NCBI RefSeq assembly: GCF_026151205.1
Contig: NC_087077.1
Location: forward strand, 4,278,001 to 4,342,000
DNA length: 64,000 bases
Direction: 5' to 3'
Origin: Bolinopsis microptera
Lineage: Eukaryota; Ctenophora; Tentaculata; Lobata; Bolinopsidae
Positions 23,301 to 35,300 of the stretch are shown in pieces. The notes beneath the pieces were generated by a model. The model saw only the letters and a list, made by a program, of their open reading frames with translations. It did not search any database and was not told the DNA's origin. The position numbers and the translations under genes were made by a program. Position 1 is the first letter of the stretch. Each line of letters starts with the position of its first letter.

Positions 23301-26300
23301 TGGTTCTGCGCACACAAGATGTAACCGTGGTTCTGCGCATAGAAGTGCGCAGAACCACCAGGCTCTTAAACCGGAAGAACACGGATCAGACATTCCTCCC
23401 TGTTTTATAAATATCTCCTTCTCTAGTCTTTTACCGCGCAGCACTATACCGCCAACTGCCGCAGCACTATACCGCCATCTGCCGCAGCACTATACGTACC
23501 GCCGTTCTGCCGCAGCACTATACCGCCGTTCTGCCGAAGAGGTGAAGACCTAGACTAGTAGTTAGTACGGCCAGAATTGTGATCAGTGATAGCTACATGG
23601 TATATTAACAGTAGAACAGTAAGTATTATTATTCCTTCCATACTTAGGCGAGCCAAAACAGTTAGTGGACGTTCGTCTAAGTTACTTTAAATTTATTATT
23701 TCTGTAAGGAATCCATACGTCAAGCTATAAAAGGAATAAATAATCAGTTAATTTGACCATTTAAGGGGCTCGGAGGTTGGTAATTTGTAGATTTTAAGAG
23801 TTTATGTAAATGTCCTTCTTTTGGTTTAGTTATAGTCATGTAGGGACTAACGGTGTAGAATGAATTCTCCGCATCCACACAGCATCTTAACAACACGTAA
23901 CCTAGCAACACACAGCATCTTAACAACACGTAACCTAGCAACACACAGCATCTTAACAACACGTAACCTAGCAACACACAGCATCTTAACAACACGTTAC
24001 CTAGCAACACACAGCATCTTAACAACACGTAACCTTAACAACACACAGCATCTTAACAACACGCAACCTTAACAACACACAGCATCTTAACAACACGTAA
24101 CCTAGCAACACACTGCATCTTAACAACACGTAACCTAGCAACACACAGCATCTTAACAACACGTAACCTAGCAACACACAGCATCTTAACAACACGTAAC
24201 CTAGCATCACACAGCATCTTAACGACACGTAACCTAGCAACACACAGCATCTTAACAACACGTAACCTAGCAACACACAGCATCTTAACAACACGTAACC
24301 TAGCAACACACAGCATCTTAACAACACGTAACCTAGCAACACACAGCATCTTAACTACATGTAACCTAGCAACACACAGCATCTTAACAACACGTAACCT
24401 GTCAACACACAGCATCTTAACAACACGTAACCTAGCAACACACAGCATCTTAACAACACGTAACCTAGCAACACACAGCATCTTAACAACACATAACCTA
24501 GCAACAGACAGCATCTTAACAACACGTAACCTAGCAACACACAGCATCTTAACAACACGTAACCTAGCAACACACTGCATCTTAACAACACGTAACCTGT
24601 CACTCCACCATTTGTTCAATCGTGTTTTTAAACATTAAGCCTCCTCGGACAAGTCTACTTATTCTCATTATCCTTTAGGTTCCAAGTCTAATTTCTCACT
24701 GAAGTTTAATGATAGTCATGTCGGCATGATCTGACTGATGAAACTTGATCTCCATGCTATCATGCAAAATGTACTCAAGTGCAAGATTCGACATAACTTT
24801 GATTATTGCTAGGAATTGAATAATCCTTCTGTGATGGTGAGTAACATGTTATCTCATTTCTTTACATCTTCTTTCATACCTTGTCATCCAATGTTATGCC
24901 TTTACACGCTAGTACCTACTGGTATTTCCCTAAGCAGGTATCCGAACTTATTCACATTATTTAGGATTTTGGTGTGTTACACCAGAGGGTAAACTACGCC
25001 ACTACGCCTGTCAGGCCCTAGTACGCCTGTCAGCGTCTCATTCTCCTAGTCAGTACAGTCAGTATACGTCAGTATACGTCATCATAATAATAATAGTATA
25101 ATCTTGTGTGTTCATCTCTATTTAACTGTATGCTGGTCTATTCTACAATTAAAGGTAGGTTAAATATCGATTACCCAGTATTTGATTTGAGATGCTGTCT
25201 TTATTAACTCCTACAAGATATGCGAGCTACTTGACAGTGGTACCAGTGAGCACCCTGTAAGTGCCCCAAAGTGCCGCCCAATTAGGTCACTAGCGTGTTA
25301 CTCTGTATTCCGTCTGTGCAGTATTCTGCCTGCAATATTTCTGAAGCTCTGTTACTCGTGTTACCTTACAAAACAGTGAGGTTCAGTTGCACAAATGTTG
25401 AGTTGGTGTGCAATCTGAGGAATAGTTACTTTGTGGTCCTGTACCGATACACACGTGCATAACACGTGCATAACACGTGCATAACACATATGTTAGGGTA
25501 CACCTGTTGTGAATACTATAACTTATATAATTCACATAATAATATTATAACTTATATAATCCACATAATAATAATATACTTATATAATTCACTCTGCACT
25601 GCATTTGCGACTTTAATGCATCCTGAATTCTTGACCTGCTCGCTGTAAGAATACTTCCTCCACATGATAAGAAAGTTTAAACCGTGTTATACAGTTTGAA
25701 GTATGTTACTAGTGACTTCCAACAGTTTAATATAGAAGTGTAGGGTAATCATATCTGTTACTAGTACAGACAAATCCGTCTGAAAAAATCGATCTGCTGA
25801 CACACGAAGCTTTCAGAGGATTTTTGACGTTTTTGAGTCCTAATAGGTGCCCTCTATGGCTGACCAACTTTTCCAAACTTTTCCACGTGGCTTAAGGCCA
25901 CTTTTTGCCACTTTTTACCACTTTTTACCACCTTTCTCGTATGTCAAATATCTAGCGTTCTGAATATCGTAGACAGTTCTAAATTGAACCCCGGTGTTCG
26001 TAATATTAAGGAGAACAATTGTTTCTTCGAGAGTTTTCTTGTCAGATAATTAGATAATTGGCTAATTTATAATTAGCTAATTATTTTAAAAATCCAAAAT
26101 TTTTTTTTGCTTAAAATGATCAAAATAACATGAAACGTGGAGAAAATTAGTTTTTAGAAAAATTAAAAATTTTTCGACTTAGAAAATTTTTCGACTTCGA
26201 AAAAAAAAATTTCGACAAAATTTTTTTTTGAATTTCCAAAAATTTTTGAGATTCGATATCAGTCATACATTGCACTATACTTTCTCGTGATACACAAACC

Positions 26301-29300
26301 TTTATAATTTAGCGATATCGCTATTATCATAATCATAAATTTCAAGTTTGCAGATACAGATCATGATAGAAGCCAGAAGGGGTTACGTTTCTTGTTTATC
26401 GTGATCAGAATCTGCACATGATAGAAGGGGTTATGTTTCTTGTTTATCTTAATCAGAATCTGCACTTCTATAATGAAATATAACGCTGCCACACAATCCC
26501 TCATCTCAAAGAAACAGCAGTTTAGTTAAATCAACACAACCACCAATTTAACAACAACAGTTTAGTTAAATTAACACAACCACCATCCGCAGATCCTATT
26601 CTTCCCGCAATCACAATTCACAAGTTAAGTTTTCGTTTGCTACAAATCGTATTGTTTCTGCAAATCCCCTGTCTTTCCTATGTTTCGCGAGCTTGCCATC
26701 AAAATAAAGCTCCTAAAACAGTATGGAAAGAAAACGCAGGAAATCCGCAGTCTCTTATCTGGAAAGGAGATCGCCTACTGCCTCATATTATATCGTGTGG
26801 TAAGAATTGTATCTTGTTCAGTATTTTATTATTACGGCTTTCTTTGAATTGTACGTTTTTTTTTCAAAATGCAAGTGCTTGAGTTGATACAATAGGGGGT
26901 GACGGTCGAGAGAAATGACATAGCAGTTACGAGGATAAATGCTCTGTTGAACGACTGGCTCAATGTCCCTAGTGTTGAGGAAAAAAAGAAGATTTACAAA
27001 AGCGTCTTCACCACATTATTCAAAATGGACACAGGTCAGTTATATTACTTTCGAGTTTTAGGTGCTGTTGTTTGTGCTCCAAAGTTGTCTAAATTTATCA
27101 ATTACCGTATGTATTTATCCTTATTAGCTTATTGACGGAAATATGGGCGATAAGAAATATAATCGTCAAATTGATCGTCTAGGTTCGGGTAAGGATGAGT
27201 ACCATATTCGATCTGTGCAAAAATATTTAGCATTGGACAACAATTCTAAAGATGCGCTTAAATCGGCAATCAGAGGTATTTAAACATTTTTATCGTTCAA
27301 ATTCGTTGAAATTGAATATTGAAACATCGCCTGATTATATATATAATAAATAGAACTAGAAATGATAAAATCAGCTTTTTGTCTGCAATCGGTATCCAAG
27401 AAATTCATGAGAATGTCAAATAAATTGAGCAGAGAGTCATATTTCACGATCACACTCCTCAGTTTACTACAATACTGACACTGAAGCAGTAGATGTTCTG
27501 AATGAAATTATTCCTCAAAGCGTGCAACCAGTAATACAAATATTACAATCATCTGACGCTGGTCCTTCTACTAGCAAGACTAAAGCTGAGATAACTAAAA
27601 TTAGTGATCGATGCAAAATATGCTTAAAAGAAGACTTGTTAAAAAACCTTACGGTCATAACACGGAAGGTATTTTATAAAAACACACAACAGCATATTTT
27701 TCTTCTAAGTATTCATTTTTATTGATGAAATAATGTAATATTTTAAATCAAGATATGCAGTTCTTCGCCATCAATAGACATACGTTATAAACATATTAAC
27801 ATATTCAGGGAGTTGAGACATTACACTCGGCCGGGATTGAAATTCAAGTTGGCGATTTGTTCCACAACGTTTGCCGGCTAAATATCACAAGAAGAACCCG
27901 ACCCTCAACTGCATCAACTGAATCAACAGTGAGAACAAGAAGTTCGGAATCGAATGTATTTTGCTTCCAAACACATTGTTTTTACTGCGGATTAAAAGTA
28001 TCAGATCGTTATCGCTATCACAACGAAACAAGATTTGTTGAAACCCTTGAGTGCAAGCTAACTGTAGACCAAGCTATAGCTAAGCGTCCTGCAGATGATC
28101 CATGGTGTCTCGAGGTAAGCTAAATTCCCACATAACTCTCATGCTCATAAAAAGGGTATGATAATAAAAAATTTCGTTTTATTTATATTGTGAAATGTTG
28201 TTGCATGTTAATCACGCACGTGTATTCTCAGGTTTTAGGAAGGTTTAATACGGTTGTAGATCTTCCTGCTGCAGATGCCTGCTATCACAATGCATGTGCC
28301 ATCAATTTCAAATGTGGTTACGGTAAACCAAAGAAATTTGATTTAACAACACCTCACCCACCGAGAAAACGAAGGCATACGACAGAATCAATAGTGATCC
28401 CTCAACGCTTACCGGATTTTTCCCGAATGGCTGCCTTTCTCACAATTATGAGAAAGTTTGAAGATTCTGAAACGGGAAGTGAAAAGTTAGCGGTCCTTCA
28501 AGATGAAATGGGTAAAATATCGGAGCCATATGGTGTTGTCTACATGAAAATGCAGATAAAGATACATTTTGATGATAACGTAGATTTCGTTGGTAAGTTA
28601 TTTTAACGACAATATTGTTCCAATCTTCCTTTAGAGAGTGCTGGTATTTTCAATGAGATGCACAAGTTGCAGCTAAATAACAAATTTTATTCCTGCAGAT
28701 GGTCTTGTGATTATAACGAACCGGTCGTCTAGGATAATAAAAGACTTTTACGATAAGAAAGACAACTCATCTGAAATTGACGTTTCCAAAGAAAAGAAGA
28801 GAATACTTAAAGCTGCCCTTGATGTGATGTTAGAGGAGATACGCACATTCGATAAGTATTCTTCGAAAACTGATGAATATCCTACAATTGTGGGTCAATC
28901 GGTAGACGATCTGTTAAATGGTAATAGAATTTACGTATTCAAGTATTTAACACTACGTGGCATAAATTATTTATGATTTCTACTTGGGTTATTAGTTACA
29001 CAATAAACAGTAAAAATTGTATAATGGCAAATCATTTCAGAGTTACCAGACCTTCTGAAGATGTTTGTTGAAGGTGTAGTGAAAACAAAAGTAAAGAGCA
29101 AGTCTAAAATGCTTGGTTTAGCACACTCTATATTAGCGGCTGTTAAGCCTGGCTCACTGATGTCACCTGTTCAACTAGGAATAGCAGTGACGGCGCACCA
29201 TCTATTTATGTCTGCATACCTAAACAAGATGCTGTCTTCGTTTGGATATGCATCTTCCTACCAAACTACACTCAATTTTGAAAAGTCAGCTGCAGTTACT

Positions 29301-32300
29301 CAGTCGAAGTCAACATCTAAACCTGGCGACTCTTTCGGGCAGTTCATTGCCGATAACGTTGATGACAACCCAGACACATTACACGGCAAGGACTCTGTAC
29401 ACGCAATGGGGATTATGGTGGCAATGACTCCAGGTGTTATAACAAGCCTAACTATCAAAAAAGAAACCGTTTCTGTGGACAAACTTAAGTCCATGTCTGA
29501 TGGCAACATAAAAGTTTGTATGATCAAAGAAGCCAAATTCCTCAAAAACGTAAAATTTCTGGATATTTTTGGAGACATCCCATCTTTTACGTATCCAGAA
29601 AGTGACCTGCTCTACATCACGTCAGCTGCTTTAGGGACTAAGACTCCATTATGGTCTGGCACAATGCAGGCAATGACACGAGGGCAACATCCTAAACCAT
29701 CGTCGTTCCATTTTCTTCCTCTCATCAACCTGCAGCCGAGTAGTATCGACTGTGTCTATTCTACTCTGGTTTACATTAAGGAAGAGTGCAAGAAAATGGA
29801 CTGCTACCCTGTAGTGACTTTTGATCAGCCGCTATACTTTAAAGCAATGTCACTTACAAAGGCACAGGACTCTGATGTCTCGGACGTGTTTGTTCGGCTA
29901 GGGACCTTTCACCTAATGATGTCCATACTTGCTTGTATTGGATACATAATGAAAGGATCTGGCCTAGAGGAAATCATAGGCCAATGTTACTCGGAGGTCA
30001 CAGTGAAAGACATTATGAAAGGTAAAGCCTTTAATCGGGCTATAAGGGCCCATTCGATCGTCCACAGGGCTCTTTTCTACCTTCTCATCGAGGATAAAGT
30101 AGACTCTACTTTGACGAATGATGAAAAGATATCGCTCATGAGCTATCATCAGCGTCTTTCGGACAAAGAAGATCCCTGCGAAGTGAAGGACCTCAAGGAG
30201 CAGGGACTCTTCAAAAAGCTGAGGGACATAATCCACGAGGCCAAAATAGAGCAGAATGAATCAAAAACGTCTAAGTTATGGTTACAGTACTTAGAAATGG
30301 TCGACATTCTTTTCGAACTCTATCGTGGTGAAAGGATTGGTGATGTCAAACAATCAATTTCTGCCAAAAAGCACATACTACCATATCTTGCAGCAGGTGA
30401 TGATAAAATAGTACTTTTATATGTTTCCAAAATCGATTAACTAAGTATGGTTACGATTTCGTATTTAACCGTGTTTCTCTCTGCTGCAATGTTATATACT
30501 TTTAATTAAAGCCAATTTAGGTAACCGTAATCATTACACTACTTCGTTGTGGCTCGATATTCAAGAAATGGAACAGCTGCAGTCAACACATCCTCAACTA
30601 AAGAACTTTGTAGGATCTGATTTAGATTCGATTCGGCGATCTGATAGATTTTGGGGAGGTGAGTGTCTTGTATTCAATAACGTGCTAATGAGCTGATTAT
30701 CGTCATAATCATTTAGAAATATTTTATCACAATTAAATCTACCGCAACAATTTGTAAATCAAACACCTATTGATAAGTCTATTTCCAGCTATTTCAACCG
30801 ACCAAATCATAGAACAAGTTCTTATGAAATCTTTGAAGTCAAGAGGAGGTATGACTGGACCAGGAAAAGGCTTAAACGTTGAAGCCTCAAGGAACCAGTG
30901 GATTCATAGTCGGCCAATTTGCGCAGCTGTAAGCAGGTTTGTCTGCGTTAATAATATTGAAGAATGAACGATCATTTTTATCCACTACTCCTGCTTATAC
31001 TTAAGTAAATTTTACAGAGCACATCAAACTCTAAAACCTAGACACTTTCAGTGCAATCCAGAGTGTAGCAGGAGTTGCTTACTCCACAAGTGACCAGCAT
31101 CAGCAGGCCTCAGAATCAAGAGTAGACGTTGACACACAAGATTTTGAAAAGATATGCTTATTTCTAGAGGAGAGGGAACCTTTTAGGGACAATGATGAGC
31201 TGGTAAACATTGTCAATGGTGTTCAGGCAGGGGAGTATGTTACAGCTCACAAAGCTCTAATGTTAGGAAATTGTATAGTCAATAGTATGGTTTCTAAAGA
31301 AATTAAGAAGTACAAATTTTCCCGAAAGATGGCAGTCGTCAATATGGCTGCTGTCTTAATTAAGGAAAAGAGTAGATCATACACCATCGATCCTAACCTC
31401 CTCTTCCAAAGACTTTTGTCTTCAATCATACTACGCCGAAACGATGTTGATATTGCCACAGTCTTCTGCCATGAGCTGTGTGCATTTCCTACAAGACTAT
31501 TTTCTGCAGAAAAAATGATGCTATCCTCCGAAAATAAGTCACAATTCACTAACAAATTCCCCGTCCTAGATGATACGGAAAGTAGTAACAGAAGTGGGAT
31601 GAGATATGTTATCGATGGAGGTATGCTTCTTCATCGCATTGCATGGAAGATTGGGTCTTCCTATAATGACATATGTGCCAGCTATGCTTCTTTTCTGTCA
31701 ACGTATCCATTGTGTACGATTGTATTTGATGGATACCATTGTAATTCAACTAAAGACATGGTCCACAATGTACGAGGGAGAAATCTCAACTGCTGTAACA
31801 TTACACCAGAGTTCTCTACTGCACTTACTGTAAAAAAGCCACAGTTCTTGTCTAACTCAAACAACAAGCAAAGATTCATCAACCTTCTCTCTGAATATTT
31901 GACGCAGTCAGGATTTACCTGCATACACGCTTCGGCTGACGCAGATGTACTTATTTGCAGGACTGCTATGGATATATTTAAAGATAAGAACAATGTGACT
32001 GTAGTTGGTGACGATACTGATCTATTGGTTATTCTTACCGATATGACAAAAAATGTCGTATTCAGTAGATGGAAAATCTATATGTCCACGAAAGCCCATG
32101 TTTATGACCTACAAGCACTTAAACATCATCTTGGAGATAAAGTGGTTTCCTCGATATTAGTTTTACATGCATTCACAGGGTGTGATACGGTAAGCCGCAT
32201 CTTCGGCGTCGGCCAAGACAAACTGTTGAAAATGAGGAATAAGTTAAGTGAAGCAGATCTTGATGTTTTTTACAGCCCTACTGCAACAAAAGAGGAAGTC

Positions 32301-35300
32301 AAGTTAGCCGGGGAGAATTTGTTTTCGATCCTATTGAGTCTCCTCCCCACTGATGCTACACTTGATGCAGCACGGTTACGACTGTTTAATGCCAAGGTCG
32401 TCACCGGGGTAACTGCCATTGAAAGTACATCTCTACCACCTACTTCAGCAGCCGCTTTGGAACATTCTCTGAGAGTCTACCATCAAGTTCAAACGTGGCT
32501 CGAAAATGACTTGCAACCTACCGATTGGGGATGGAAACTCGTCAACGGACAACATATTCCTGTAACGTCACAACTTCCGGCAGCCCCCAGTCATATCCTA
32601 GAAATCATTCATTGCAAATGCAAAGCCGGCTGCAAACACCAACAATGTAGCTGTCTGAAGCATAACATAAACTGTGGACCTGGATGCACTAACTGTTTGG
32701 ACAATTGCGAAAATCGTACAGACGACTAATAATAATATCAATTTCGGATCATTTATCTATACTATAATTTAATGTACTAAATGAATATGTTATATTAAGC
32801 TTATTTTACAATCTGCAAACTTGAAATTTATGATTATGATAACAGCGATATCGCTAAAATATAAAGGTTGCAATCTATGACTGATATCGAATCTCAACAA
32901 TTTTTGGAAATTCAAAAAAAAAATTTTGTCGAAATTTTTTTTTGTAAGTCGAAAAATTTTCTAAGTCGAAAAATTTTTAATTTTTCTAAAAACTAATTTT
33001 CTCCACGTTTCATGTTATTTTGATCATTTTAAGCAAAAAAAATTTTTGGATTTTTAAAATAATTAGCTAATTATAAATTAGCCAATTATCTAATTATCTG
33101 ACAAGAAAACTCTCGAAGAAACAATTGTTCTCCTTAATATTACGAACACCGGGGTTCAATTTAGAACTGTCTACGATATTCAGAACGCTAGATATTTGAC
33201 ATACGAGAAAGGTGGTAAAAAGTGGTAAAAAGTGGCAAAAAGTGGCCTTAAGCCACGTGGAAAAGTTTGGAAAAGTTGGTCAGCCATAGAGGGCACCTAT
33301 TAGGACTCAAAAACGTCAAAAATCCTCTGAAAGCTTCGTGTGTCAGCAGATCGATTTTTTCAGACGGATTTGTCTGTACTATACAGTACCTACATGGCAG
33401 GCAGCTCAGTGCTGTTGATGCCAGCTATATAACTAGTAGTGACAGTACTCTGTAAGGTTTCAATCTTAGTTTTGTTGCTTTTGTTGTAATTTTTTAGTCA
33501 TTCATGATCTTAAGTTAAGTCAGTATGTTGTTTCTCTTATCGCTAGTGGATATGACTGAACAATGTTCAGGGAATTTCAGACAATGATATTTACATTTTC
33601 AGTCATGTTCAGTGAACATGACTGAAAATGTAAATATCATTATCTGAAATTCCCTCTGAACCGGTCCGTTTTGTAGGTCGAGCCAACCCAATTAGACTTA
33701 AATACCACAAGGCATTTTCTCAGTATATATTTCCTTTTCTCAGTATATATTTTCATTTGTGCTGAAGTTATGTTCGTTGATAAGAGTTTTATGGTAAGGC
33801 TTCAGAACATTTAGGATTTGTTGTATCAACCAATCTACATTTAATTACGAATTGGGAATGTTTAATGTTTGTATAATGTCTATCTGCCTATATCCAAATG
33901 AATGATAATTCAATAACTATATAATTATAACCAAAAGTGATTAAATTACGTTACAGTTAATTTGCTGGATCAAGATAAGAACTGATAAGGTAGAGAATAC
34001 CAATATATTTAGTTGGTATTATAAAAGCTGTCATGCACGCAATTGGTGTCAGTATTTACAGTATTTTACTAGTTTTATTAGTTTTATTAGTTATTAGAAT
34101 AAAGAAATAAGCACGACCTGTTACCACGTGATAGGTTAAATCTGAGAAAGTCTGGAAAAGTCTGAGAAAGGCTGGGTTTAGTTATTCTAATGATTTTACA
34201 TATTGTGGGAGTTTTGTATAATGTGCTTTGTTTTGTCGCTTAATCGTCAACTATTTAGTTAGTGTTACTGTTTCCTCTGTTACTCCAAGGTTTCTTGTAA
34301 GTTGTACCTCGATCAAGTTCAACAACATTTAGTGAAAGATAAATTTCCATTCACAATGGTTAGCAAGAATGACTGGATTGCAATAACTAATAGTTATTAT
34401 TTACAAGATGGTTATAACAATAATAGCTAACTTATAACTAACTAATAACAACTAACTGCCACTAGGTCAGGCAAGTGTAGAAAGAAGAGATTTCTCCAGG
34501 AGACTAAGCCTCACAACAGAGAGGATGAAGGAGACAAGGAGACTTATAACTAAGGGCTCTACTACAAGTATAATGAGCGGGTCCTCCTTCCTGCTCCTCG
34601 ACTCAGGCAGACCCGCCCCTCCCAGTTAGTAACTCATTATTAGTAACTAGTTAGTAACTCTACTACAAGTATAATGAGCGGGTCCTCCTTCCTGCTCCTC
34701 GACTCAGGCAGACCCGCCCCTCCCAGTTAGTAACTCATTGTTAGTAACTAGTTAGTAACTCTACTACAAGTATAATGAGCGGGTCCTCCTTCCTGCTCCT
34801 CGACTCAGGCAGACCCGCCCCTCCCAGTTAGTAACTCATTATTAGTAACTAGTTAGTAACTCGTCAGCTTTTTATACATATTTTATATATTGTGTGAAGT
34901 TTTTCCTTTCAGCCGCTCTGGGAAATATTAACTAGCGAACTGTAGAATCCAGCAGTATAGTCCAACCTATTTCAATTACCTCCCCTATAACTGTCTTGAT
35001 ATTGGTTAATATATTGGTTATATATCGGTTATATATTGGTTATATATTGGTTATATATTGGATAATATAATAGTTAATAACCAGATACCACCTCCCAGAT
35101 CCGCTACAGAGACGAATGTCAGTCCTGGTAGACCAGCAGAGACAGCCAGTAGCTCTCCTACACTCAGACGGTAACGGTGTCTCCATCAGACCTGTTCTCA
35201 GAAGTCTCAAATCTACTGGCTCTGTTACCAGGCTATTTGACGATCCTTATGGGTAGGTGATATTAGAATTTGCATCACATTTTATCATTATTCGCATATA

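Larger units (their letters stand above)
25762..33381 (+). mobile_element. Academ-like DNA transposon, 7.6 kb, with long terminal inverted repeats
   Basis: Both ends begin TAGTACAGACAAATCC when read inward and stay nearly identical for about 570-590 bases. The element is flanked by TAC on both sides (25759-25761 and 33382-33384), fitting a 3-bp target duplication. Because GTAC-like sequence surrounds the ends, the exact boundary may be off by a base or two. It encodes one spliced gene in the + direction, with a transposase-like region followed by a FEN1/XPG-type nuclease. From what I know of the family, that combination and a 3-4 bp target duplication mark the Academ superfamily (AcademX lineage). 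It lies in intron 1 of the membrane-protein gene, in the same orientation, so its own splice sites and poly(A) signal would be transcribed with the host gene. Confidence 0.85.

Noticed and set aside
22645-23553. Long open frames on both strands (180-300 codons) rich in a nine-residue repeat
   Set aside because: They are forced by a 27-bp minisatellite whose period is divisible by 3; five overlapping frames are open at once and there is no splice, start or domain support.
23744-24619. Open frames with a repeated 11-residue unit
   Set aside because: They arise from the 33-bp minisatellite in intron 1 and have no independent coding evidence.
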